Below, one piece after another: positions 1 to 5,059 of a DNA stretch of 5,178 nucleotides (position 1 is its first letter; each line of letters begins with the position of its first letter). A program made the position numbers and the translations under genes. Source of the DNA: Bifidobacteriaceae bacterium (lineage in GTDB: Bacteria; Actinomycetota; Actinomycetes; Actinomycetales; WQXJ01); NCBI GenBank assembly GCA_031278075.1, contig JAITLE010000096.1:1-5178 (forward strand). Reading direction: 5' to 3'. Below the pieces are notes generated by a model. That model was not told the origin of the DNA. It did not search any database and was given only the letters and a program-made list of their open reading frames with translations.

Positions 1-131
1 GTCGGCGAAGAGCCCAGTGTAAACCGCATCCGGTGCGCGCTCCAGTGGGGTCGGCCCGCGTCCGCACCGTGGCGGCTCCGGGCCCGGCCGCCCGTGGGCG
101 GCGGTCCGGGTCCGTCCTGGGCTTGCCCGGG
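1..131. other. GC-rich spacer at window edge, possibly holding the end of an upstream gene
   Basis: No gene can be assigned here. One reading frame stops at a TAA at 20-22 (last residues SAKSPV), so an upstream gene could end there; in actinomycetes rplQ or truA often precedes rplM, but nothing in these few residues identifies either. A second frame (positions 1, 4, 7 and so on) stays open from the window edge to a TAA at 358-360, and a third stays open to 332. In DNA this poor in A and T, open frames are expected by chance. The stretch holds the 10-bp palindrome CCGGGCCCGG at 78-87, repeated at 127-136, and a short GC hairpin at 87-102. Confidence 0.4.
78..130 (+). terminator. Possible U-less terminator hairpins of the upstream gene
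   Basis: GCCGCC (87-92) and GGCGGC (97-102) form a 6-bp stem with a CGTG loop. CCGGGC (78-83) can also pair with GCCCGG (125-130) around it. No T-run follows, so this is not a classical intrinsic terminator. GC-only hairpins are proposed terminators in actinomycetes, and the position, downstream of a putative gene end and upstream of a new promoter, fits. Such pairings also arise by chance in DNA this GC-rich, so the call is weak. Confidence 0.22.
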
Positions 132-283
132 CCCGGCAGCCCAGGCGCCCAGACGCCCAGGCACCCCGGCGCCCAAGCGGCCAGGCCCCCAAGCGCCCCG
201 GCACCCAGGCGCCCCGGCCACCAAGCGCCCAGGCCCCCAAGCGCCCAAGCGCCCAAGCGCCCAGGCCCCCAGGCGTCCCGGCG
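132..283. repeat. 8-bp tandem repeat array, 19 units, consensus CCCARGCG
   Basis: The DNA splits without indels into 19 consecutive octamers, from CCCGGCAG (132-139) to TCCCGGCG (276-283). The commonest forms are CCCAAGCG, CCCAGGCG and CCCAGGCC/A. Three perfect CCCAAGCG copies lie side by side at 236-259. Units vary mainly at positions 1, 4, 5 and 8, and CC at positions 2-3 and G-C at positions 6-7 are nearly constant. Since 8 is not a multiple of 3, each forward frame reads a proline/arginine/lysine-rich 8-residue repeat (such as APKRPG) with a 24-bp period. The coding-like appearance therefore follows from the DNA repeat. The strand is strongly C-rich and T-poor. The array sits 45 bp upstream of the rplM promoter, and its function is unknown. 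Confidence 0.9.
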
Positions 284-328
284 GCAACCTGCGAGCCCGG
301 CGCGACGTGCACGGCATCGGGCGATGTT

Positions 329-358
329 TTGACCGCCGGCGCGGTCGGGAGCTACCCT
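329..358 (+). promoter_or_regulatory. Sigma70-type promoter of the rplM-rpsI-glmM-dedA operon
   Basis: TTGACC (329-334) is a near-consensus -35 box. TACCCT (353-358) fits the TAnnnT form of actinobacterial -10 boxes, and the spacer is 18 bp. Transcription would start near 364-366, giving a leader of about 95 nt. A perfect inverted repeat, GACCGC (331-336) and GCGGTC (341-346) around CGGC, overlaps the -35 box and fills much of the spacer, so a repressor or activator could bind there. No better promoter is visible between here and rplM. Confidence 0.6.
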
Positions 359-360
359 AA

Positions 361-461
361 AGCGTCCCGTGTGCGGAACGTCGCACGCTGGCGCGCGCCG
401 TGAGCCGCAGCGACGGCGCGCGCAGGACAAGCAACCTTTCGACTAGTAAGGCCAAAGAACT
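361..461 (+). promoter_or_regulatory. Structured 5' leader of rplM with two tandem hairpins
   Basis: The first hairpin pairs 369-375 with 382-388 (7 bp including one G-U) around a 6-nt loop. It can switch, because AGCGT (361-365) also pairs with ACGCT (385-389). The second is a perfect 11-bp GC stem, 391-401 with 413-423, around an 11-nt loop. No U-run follows, so termination is unlikely. Downstream, CCTT (435-438) can pair with the best Shine-Dalgarno candidate AAGG (448-451). In E. coli the rplM-rpsI operon is autoregulated by L13 acting on its leader. Similar feedback is plausible here but is inference. Confidence 0.5.
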
Positions 462-905
462 GTGCGCACGTACACCCCGAAACCCGGTGAGATAGATCGG
501 ACCTGGTATGTGATCGACGCCGCCGACGTGGTGCTCGGCCGGCTGGCCAGCCAGGTCGCCCGCTTGTTGCGCGGCAAGCACAAGGCGGTGTTCGCGCCTC
601 ACGCCGACACCGGCGACTTCGTGATCGTGGTGAACGCCGCCAAGGTCGCGTTGACGGGCGCGAAGCTGAAGCAGAAGATGGCCTACCGGCATTCGGGTTA
701 CCCAGGCGGGCTCAAGGCGGTCCCGTACTCGGAGTTGATGGCGCAGCGCCCGGAGCGGGTTGTGCGCAAAGCGGTGCGTGGGATGCTCCCGAAGAACCGG
801 TTGGCGCGCCAGCAGCTCGGGAAACTGAAGGTCTACGCCGGCCCGACTCATCCGCATGCCGCCCAGCAGCCCAAGCCCTACGACCTGCCGCAGGTCGCGC
901 AGTAA
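462..905 (+). CDS. rplM: 50S ribosomal protein L13 (uL13)
   Basis: Component of the large ribosomal subunit, an early-assembling 23S rRNA-binding protein. The 147 residues are full length for bacterial L13 and align throughout from memory: RTYTPKPGE at the N-terminus, DVVLGRLASQVA (22-33), LLRGKHK (35-41), DTGDFVIVVNA (49-59), YRHSGYPGG (75-83) and the family signature at 104-127 (AVRGMLPKNRL, then KLKVYAG). The usual RLGRQML is RLARQQL here, a minor variation. The start is GTG at 462, set by the conserved N-terminus; the Shine-Dalgarno is weak (AAGG at 448-451 or AAAGA at 454-458). It is the first gene of an operon with rpsI 18 nt downstream, read from the promoter at 329-358 through a structured leader. 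Confidence 0.98.
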   Translation: MRTYTPKPGEIDRTWYVIDAADVVLGRLASQVARLLRGKHKAVFAPHADTGDFVIVVNAAKVALTGAKLKQKMAYRHSGYPGGLKAVPYSELMAQRPERVVRKAVRGMLPKNRLARQQLGKLKVYAGPTHPHAAQQPKPYDLPQVAQ

Positions 906-913
906 CGATTCCC

Positions 914-920
914 AAGGAGA
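914..920 (+). promoter_or_regulatory. Ribosome binding site of rpsI
   Basis: AAGGAGA is a strong Shine-Dalgarno, the best in the window. It lies in the 18-nt gap after the rplM stop, with 3 nt between it and the GTG start at 924. The spacing is short, but it supports this start and hence the long S9 N-terminal extension. The other operon genes have weak sites. Confidence 0.8.
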
Positions 921-923
921 GAC

Positions 924-1409
924 GTGATCGAGATCGCCGAGGACCAGTTCACCGAAGAGGAGATCCCTTCCTCTTACACGACCGAGACGCCGGACACACC
1001 GGGGCGCGGCCTGACCCTTGTGGCCCCGGGCCGGGCGTTGGGACGCCGCAAGGAGGCGGTGGCGAGGGTGCGTCTGGTCCCGGGTTCGGGGCAGTGGACC
1101 ATCAACGGTCGTTCGCTTGACGATTATTTCCCGAACAAGCTGCACCAGCAGCTGGTCCGTTCGCCGTTCACCTTGCTGGACATCGAGGGCAAGTTCGACG
1201 TGATCGCCCGGATCGGCGGCGGCGGGGTGTCCGGTCAGGCGGGTGCGCTGAGGCTCGGCGTGGCCCGCGCGTTGAATCTGATCGATCGGGACCATAATCG
1301 TCCCGCCTTGAAGCGGGCGGGCTACTTGACGCGTGACGCCCGCGTCACCGAGCGCAAGAAGGCTGGCCTGAAGAAGGCTCGCAAGGCGCCGCAGTACTCG
1401 AAGCGCTGA
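924..1409 (+). CDS. rpsI: 30S ribosomal protein S9 (uS9)
   Basis: Component of the small-subunit head; its basic C-terminal tail reaches the P-site tRNA. The protein has 161 residues. The first 38 or so are an acidic, Glu/Thr-rich extension containing SSYTTETP, typical of actinobacterial S9 and absent from the shorter E. coli protein. The core begins at GRRKEAVARVRLVPGSG (40-56) and continues through NGRSLDDYFPNKLHQQ (61-76). The S9 signature GGG-VS-GQAGALRLGVARAL lies at 99-117, with VSG where PSG is commoner. The conserved tail ends KKARKAPQYSKR (150-161), intact to the last arginine. The GTG start is set by the strong AAGGAGA upstream. The next gene, glmM, starts 9 nt after the stop, so the two are almost certainly co-transcribed and perhaps translationally coupled. 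Confidence 0.98.
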   Translation: MIEIAEDQFTEEEIPSSYTTETPDTPGRGLTLVAPGRALGRRKEAVARVRLVPGSGQWTINGRSLDDYFPNKLHQQLVRSPFTLLDIEGKFDVIARIGGGGVSGQAGALRLGVARALNLIDRDHNRPALKRAGYLTRDARVTERKKAGLKKARKAPQYSKR

Positions 1410-1418
1410 TCTGGCGGC

Positions 1419-2816
1419 ATGGGGAGGCTTTTCGGGACCGACGGGGTGCGCGGCCTGGTCGGCCGCGACATCACGGCCGAGTTGGCGTTGCGGTTGTCCG
1501 CGGCGGCGGCCCGCGAGTTGGCGTGCGCGAGCGGTTTGGGCTATGGGTCGACGGCCGCGCCGCCGGTGCGGGATCACCGAGTGGATGGCCCTGCCAGGCG
1601 GCTGCGCGCCATCATCGGGGTTGATTCGCGGGTTTCGGGGGATATGATCGCCGCGGCGTGCGCCGCCGGTCTCGCCTCAGCTGGGGTCGACGCGGTGCTC
1701 GCGGGCGTCTTGCCGACGCCCGGGCTCGCGTTCCTGACTCGTTCGATGGGTTTCGATCTGGGCGTCATGGTCTCGGCTTCGCACAATCCTTACCAAGACA
1801 ACGGCGTGAAGTTTTTCTCAGCGAGTGGCTATAAGTTGCCCGATGCCGTCGAGGACGTCATCGAGGGCCGTCTCGCCGAGGAGTGGGCGCCCGCCGTGGG
1901 TGACGTGGTGGGTGTCACGAGAACAGATTTCAGCGCCGCCGAGCGCTATGTCGATTACTTGGTCGGCGCCGCTCCGACGCGCCTCGACGGGATGCGTGTG
2001 GTGCTCGATTGCGCGAATGGCGCGGCTCATCGTGTCGCGCCGGAGGTGTTCCGGCGCCTGGGCGCGGAGGTGACCGCTTTGGCGGTGCAGCCGAACGGGA
2101 CGAACATCAACGCTGGTGTCGGTTCGACGCATCCGGAGCGGCTGCGCCGCGCGGTGGCGGGATTGGAGGCGCACATCGGGTTCGCGTTCGACGGGGACGC
2201 GGACCGTTGCCTCGCGGTCGACTCGGGCGGCGAGTTGGTGGACGGCGACAAGATCATGGGGATTTTGGCGCTGGCGTTGCGCCGGCGCGGCGAGTTGGCT
2301 GCGGACACGTTGGTGGTCACTGTGATGTCGAATCTGGGGTTGTTCCAAGCGATGGCGGCCGAAGGGATCGCTTTGCGGGTGACCGGGGTCGGGGACCGCT
2401 ATGTGTTGGAGGAGATGCTCCGGGGCGGCTATGTCTTGGGCGGGGAGCAGTCGGGGCACATCATCTTCGCGCGGCAGGCCACGACCGGCGACGGGACCTT
2501 GACCGCTGTGCAGCTGGCCTGCGAGGTGCGGGCTTCCGGCGCGTCGTTGGGCGAGTTGACGGCGCCGATCCGTTCTTATCCGCAGGTTCTGGTCAACGTC
2601 AGCGAGGTTGACAAGGATCGGCTCGACTCGGATCCGGTGGTCCTGGCAGCGGTGGCCCAGGCCGAGGCCGAGTTGGGCGCCTCTGGGCGGGTTCTGCTCC
2701 GCGCCTCTGGCACGGAGCCGCTGGTCCGCGTCATGGTCGAGGCCGCCACGGACGAGCAGGCCCAGGCCGTGGCGGATCGGTTAGCCGCTCAGGTGGCCCG
2801 GCAGCTGGGCGTGTAG
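1419..2816 (+). CDS. glmM: Phosphoglucosamine mutase
   Basis: Converts glucosamine-6-phosphate to glucosamine-1-phosphate, the cytoplasmic step before GlmU makes UDP-GlcNAc for peptidoglycan. All alpha-D-phosphohexomutase hallmarks are present: N-terminal GRLFGTDGVRG (2-12), catalytic loop SASHNPYQDNGVKFF (119-133) whose phosphorylated serine should be Ser121, metal loop DGDADR (258-263), sugar-specificity loop GEQSGH (342-347, where E. coli GlmM has GAENSGH), and phosphate-binding RASGTEPLVRVMVE (428-441). The length, 465, exceeds the usual 445-450 because about 20 extra residues lie around 40-62, between the first helix and the strand carrying GVDSR (67-71). The remaining spacing matches E. 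coli. The ATG at 1419 is fixed by the conserved MGRLFGTDG start; only a weak GGCGG precedes it, so coupling to rpsI is likely. Confidence 0.97.
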   Translation: MGRLFGTDGVRGLVGRDITAELALRLSAAAARELACASGLGYGSTAAPPVRDHRVDGPARRLRAIIGVDSRVSGDMIAAACAAGLASAGVDAVLAGVLPTPGLAFLTRSMGFDLGVMVSASHNPYQDNGVKFFSASGYKLPDAVEDVIEGRLAEEWAPAVGDVVGVTRTDFSAAERYVDYLVGAAPTRLDGMRVVLDCANGAAHRVAPEVFRRLGAEVTALAVQPNGTNINAGVGSTHPERLRRAVAGLEAHIGFAFDGDADRCLAVDSGGELVDGDKIMGILALALRRRGELAADTLVVTVMSNLGLFQAMAAEGIALRVTGVGDRYVLEEMLRGGYVLGGEQSGHIIFARQATTGDGTLTAVQLACEVRASGASLGELTAPIRSYPQVLVNVSEVDKDRLDSDPVVLAAVAQAEAELGASGRVLLRASGTEPLVRVMVEAATDEQAQAVADRLAAQVARQLGV

Positions 2817-3527
2817 GTGGACTTCGCGGCGTTGGCGGCGGGGGCCGTCGATCTGGCCGGGGGCCCGTTGGCCGATGGCGTCCACGGTCTTGGGGACGTC
2901 TGGCGCGAGATCAACCGCTACCTCGTGGGATTGGCCGCCTCGCCGTGGGCGCTCGCGGCCTGTTTCGCGTTGGCGGTGATCGACGGCTTTTTCCCGCCGG
3001 TCCCCGCCGAGACCTTGATAGTCGCCACGGCGGCGGTCTGCGCGGTGGATGGCGGTTGGGGGGACGGTCTGGTCCTGTGGGGGGTGGCCGCCTGTGGCGC
3101 GTTGACGGGCGACTGCGTGGCTTTCACCCTTGGCCGGGTGTTCAACGCGTCGAATTGGCGGATCTTCCGCAAGGGGAAGGGCCGCGCCGCGATGGACTTC
3201 GCGCGGCGTGTGTTCGCGCGGAGCGCGGCCCCCTTGTTGATGGTGGCTCGGTTCATCCCGGTCGGGCGCGTCGCGGTCAACTTGACCGCCGGCACCGTGG
3301 GTTACCCGTTCCGCCGCTTCGTGATGATTGATTCCGCGGCCGCGTTGTGTTGGGGCGCCTACTGCGTCGGGATAGGTTTCGCCGCGGGCCACGCCACTCA
3401 GGACAACCCGTTGTTGGCGGTGCTCGTCGGGATCGTCTTGTCGGCGTCTGTCGGCACGTTGGTGCAGTGGTTGATGAACCGCCGCTATGGCAAGGGTTTG
3501 CCGACCCAGCCGGCGCAGGAGCCGTGA
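2817..3527 (+). CDS. DedA/SNARE-associated family membrane protein (probable lipid transporter)
   Basis: A polytopic inner-membrane protein of 236 residues, normal for the family (PF09335). Diagnostic features are DGFFPPVPAETLI (56-68), with acidic D56 and E65 in the first re-entrant/membrane segment, GDCVAFTLGR (98-107), and RFIPVGRVAVNLTAG (145-159). In the last, R145 and R151 have the spacing of the two essential arginines of E. coli YqjA. Hydrophobic stretches run about 44-58, 63-77, 84-105, 170-195 and 199-219, with a short hydrophilic tail. Some DedA proteins recycle undecaprenyl phosphate (UptA) and others move phosphatidylethanolamine; the substrate cannot be told here. The GTG start abuts the glmM TAG with no gap, implying coupling. 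The first 40 residues are poorly conserved in type, so a later start cannot be excluded. Placement after glmM favours a cell-wall role (inference). Confidence 0.88.
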   Translation: MDFAALAAGAVDLAGGPLADGVHGLGDVWREINRYLVGLAASPWALAACFALAVIDGFFPPVPAETLIVATAAVCAVDGGWGDGLVLWGVAACGALTGDCVAFTLGRVFNASNWRIFRKGKGRAAMDFARRVFARSAAPLLMVARFIPVGRVAVNLTAGTVGYPFRRFVMIDSAAALCWGAYCVGIGFAAGHATQDNPLLAVLVGIVLSASVGTLVQWLMNRRYGKGLPTQPAQEP

Positions 3528-3556
3528 TCTCGCGGCTGGGAGGCGGTCAACCGCGG
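3528..3556. terminator. Convergent gene junction with weak hairpin
   Basis: Only 19 bp separate the DedA stop from the capA stop on the other strand. CGCGG (3531-3535) can pair with CCGCG (3551-3555), or GCGG (3543-3546) with CCGC (3551-3554) around TCAA. Both stems are short, overlap the capA stop and lack T-runs on either strand. A bidirectional terminator is expected here, but the sequence does not show a convincing one, so transcripts from the two strands may overlap. Confidence 0.22.
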
Positions 3557-4845
3557 GGCAGCACTTCGAGGACGGCCCCGGAAGGTGTGGGCGGGGCGAT
3601 CTGTTCGGGTGCGGCGCCTAGGATGGCGCGCAGCCTCGTGTAGCGCGTGGCGACGCCGGCGGCGCCGATTTGGCCGAGTTGGCCACCAGCGGCCGCGGCG
3701 TCCTCGAGCATGTGCAGGCGGTGGCCGTGAGCGGTGTCGACGGTCACTCCGGCCCAGGTCATCGCTGTGACGCGCGCGCCGTCCGTGTCCTTGGTGACGG
3801 TCAGGTACGCGACCACGCCGGTGTCGGTGTTAGGTCCGACCACCGCGTCTGTCTGGTTCGATATGAAATTGCCGAGCGAGTAGATGGTCCACATCCCGTC
3901 TCCGCCGACCCCGCCGTCCACCAGCTCGATCGGTTCCGCCACGTGTGGGTGGTCGCCCACCATGGCGTCGATCTGGCCGGAGGCGGCGAGTTGTTCGGCG
4001 ATCGCCCGCTGTTCGTCGGTGGGCGTGGTCAGGTATTCGACGCCGGCGTGGATCGTGGCGATCACGATGTCCGCCCCGGCGGCGCGTGCCTCGGTGGCCG
4101 CGGCCACTATTTTGTCCACGTCGATCGGCGTGTTGACGCACCACGGCTGGCTGGCGGGGATGGGGATGCCGTTGGTGCCGTAGGTGGCGGCGATGTGGGC
4201 CACGGTGATCGACTGGCCGGCTAGTGTCAGCCGGTAGAGTTGCGGCGACGTCGCGTCGGCTGCGCTCAGCGCGGTGCCGGAGTACCCCATGTCGTGCGCC
4301 TGAAGGGTTGCGATGGTGTGCTCGACCCCCGCCCAGCCGCGGTCCAGCGAGTGGTTCGACGATGTCGTGCAGCCGTCCCAGCCTTGTTCTGCGAGGTCGC
4401 GGATCAGCACGTCGGGCGCCCCGAACACGGGGTAGCCGCTCGGCGCGACGCCGGGGGGCGTGAGCGGGACCTCGAGTTGGCAGATCGCGAGGTCGGCGCC
4501 GGCGATCCAGGTGTCGACGCCGGCCAGCAGCGGCGTGAAGTCGTAGGTCGAGCCGGTGGCGGCCGATTGGTTGACAGGCATGTGGGTCAGCACGTCCCCA
4601 CCGAACGCCAAGGTCACGGTCAGTTCATCCGGCGGGTCGGGTGGTGGGCGTTTGCCGCCGTCGGGGAACGCGCGCACGCCCACGGTCGGGGGTGACCGGT
4701 CGGCGCCGTCGGCCGCCCCCTGGCCGCCCGACGTGGACCATGCCGTGCCCTCCGTCCGCGCGGCCCGCAGCCACGCGATCTCGAATCCGAGGCTGCCGCC
4801 GACGGCCAGGGCGAAGGCCAGGGCGAAAGCCAAGCGGCGTCGCAT
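3547..4845 (-). CDS. CapA/PgsA-family metallophosphatase-fold protein, exported
   Basis: A 432-residue member of the CapA/PgsA family (PF09587, calcineurin-like fold), named after poly-gamma-glutamate capsule proteins. Motifs in order: LAFGGDVLTH (79-88), ADLAICQLEVPL (117-128, QLE for the usual NLE), SSNHSLDRGWAG (162-173), ATIHAGVEY (263-271, HAGVE for the commoner HWGxE), GDHPHVAEPIE (297-307) and IYSLGNFIS (321-329). D84, H88, E125, N164, H165, D168, H266, D298, H299 and H301 are candidate metal or active-site residues. The N-terminus (MRRRLAFALAFALAVGG) is a signal peptide or anchor without a lipobox cysteine, followed by a Pro/Gly/Asp-rich linker to about 72. So the domain is probably extracytoplasmic. 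No capB or capC homologue is adjacent, so polyglutamate synthesis is not supported; envelope-polymer or phosphoesterase work is equally possible. The ATG has no good Shine-Dalgarno and is probably leaderless. Confidence 0.92.
   Translation of the reverse strand: MRRRLAFALAFALAVGGSLGFEIAWLRAARTEGTAWSTSGGQGAADGADRSPPTVGVRAFPDGGKRPPPDPPDELTVTLAFGGDVLTHMPVNQSAATGSTYDFTPLLAGVDTWIAGADLAICQLEVPLTPPGVAPSGYPVFGAPDVLIRDLAEQGWDGCTTSSNHSLDRGWAGVEHTIATLQAHDMGYSGTALSAADATSPQLYRLTLAGQSITVAHIAATYGTNGIPIPASQPWCVNTPIDVDKIVAAATEARAAGADIVIATIHAGVEYLTTPTDEQRAIAEQLAASGQIDAMVGDHPHVAEPIELVDGGVGGDGMWTIYSLGNFISNQTDAVVGPNTDTGVVAYLTVTKDTDGARVTAMTWAGVTVDTAHGHRLHMLEDAAAAGGQLGQIGAAGVATRYTRLRAILGAAPEQIAPPTPSGAVLEVLPRG
4804..4827 (-). 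repeat. In-frame 12-bp tandem duplication in the capA signal sequence
   Basis: GGCCAGGGCGAA occurs twice in perfect tandem (4804-4815 and 4816-4827, plus strand). It encodes the repeated residues of LAFALAFALA in the hydrophobic core of the signal peptide. A slippage event adding four residues would lengthen the core without a frameshift. The repeat is certain; any functional consequence is inference. Confidence 0.85.
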
Positions 4846-4881
4846 CGTTGAATACTAGTCCCACCGTGTGAGGTGGCCGAA
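4846..4881 (-). promoter_or_regulatory. Candidate leaderless promoter of the capA-like gene
   Basis: Read on the minus strand, TAGTAT (4857 to 4852) matches the TAnnnT form of a -10 box and is followed by six bases, TCAACG, and then the ATG. Transcription would start on or next to the A of the start codon. The -35 region is poor (TTCGGC at 4881-4876, 18-bp spacer). It overlaps a perfect hairpin, GTGGC-TTCG-GCCAC (4886-4873), with the stable C(UUCG)G tetraloop form. The only purine-rich stretch, GGTGGGA, lies about 13 nt before the ATG, which fits poorly with leadered initiation. Confidence 0.45.
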
Positions 4882-4889
4882 GCCACGGA

Positions 4890-4985
4890 TTGTCCAGTTG
4901 TCCACGCCGGCGCCGTGACTCGGCGCGCCGCGGCGCGGGGCGTGGAACTCCACACTTCTCGCTCCGGGCGAGATGTCTAGTCTCG
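4890..4985. other. Cluster of inverted repeats upstream of the capA-like gene
   Basis: No gene is supported. The stretch contains TTGTCCA twice (4890-4896 and 4898-4904), hairpin GCGCCG/CGGCGC (4910-4915 and 4921-4926), near-palindrome GTGGAACTCCAC (4942-4953), and hairpin TCTCGC/GCGAGA (4957-4962 and 4968-4973). The CGAGA of that hairpin can pair instead with TCTCG (4981-4985). GATGTC (4972-4977) also pairs with GACATC (4987-4992). The density suggests a regulatory or untranslated region, possibly serving both the capA-like gene and a gene beyond the right edge, but GC-rich DNA produces many chance pairings. Confidence 0.35.
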
Positions 4986-4991
4986 GGACAT

Positions 4992-5059
4992 CGTGGGCGG
5001 TTGTGCCTCACCAGATCGTGGACGGGGCGTGGACGGTCTTGTCTCACCAAATCGTGGAC
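4992..5059. repeat. Two 32-bp direct repeats built from four CGTGGRC boxes
   Basis: Positions 4992-5023 and 5028-5059 align without gaps, matching at 27 of 32 positions. A GGGG tetranucleotide separates them, so the period is 36 bp. Each unit begins with CGTGGRC and ends with CGTGGAC, placing boxes at 4992, 5017, 5028 and 5053, all in one orientation, with spacings of 25, 11 and 25 bp. The inner core CTCACCARATCGTGGAC differs at one base between the units. A further box lies in the opposite orientation at 4900-4906. This looks like an operator array for a multimeric regulator or the multi-repeat end of a mobile element. The sequence alone does not decide. Confidence 0.75.

Noticed and set aside
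132..283. CRISPR array
   Set aside because: The 8-bp units are contiguous with no spacers. This is a minisatellite.
33..332. Forward frame of 99 codons through the octamer array
   Set aside because: All forward frames read similar Pro/Arg/Ala repeats because of the 8-bp period. There is no ribosome binding site and no family resemblance.
391..423. Perfect 11-bp hairpin read as an intrinsic terminator
   Set aside because: The stem is followed by AGGACAAGCAA, with no U-run, and lies between promoter and rplM, where constitutive termination would block an essential operon. A leader control element fits better.
357..1577. Long open frame on the minus strand (406 codons) opposite rplM, rpsI and the start of glmM
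   Set aside because: It lies antisense to three genes with unmistakable conserved proteins, its product is Arg/His/Leu-rich with no recognisable domain, and its openness follows from GC-rich codon use on the other strand.
1818..2459. Minus-strand open frame of 213 codons inside glmM
   Set aside because: It is antisense to the conserved glmM core, with composition typical of a shadow frame.
3670..4224. Plus-strand open frame of 184 codons opposite capA
   Set aside because: It is a shadow of the well-supported capA-like gene, Val/Gly/Asp/Arg-rich and without a domain.
4992..5059. Two-repeat CRISPR with a 36-bp period
   Set aside because: The repeat unit takes 32 of the 36 bp, leaving a 4-bp gap that cannot be a spacer, and no cas gene is present.
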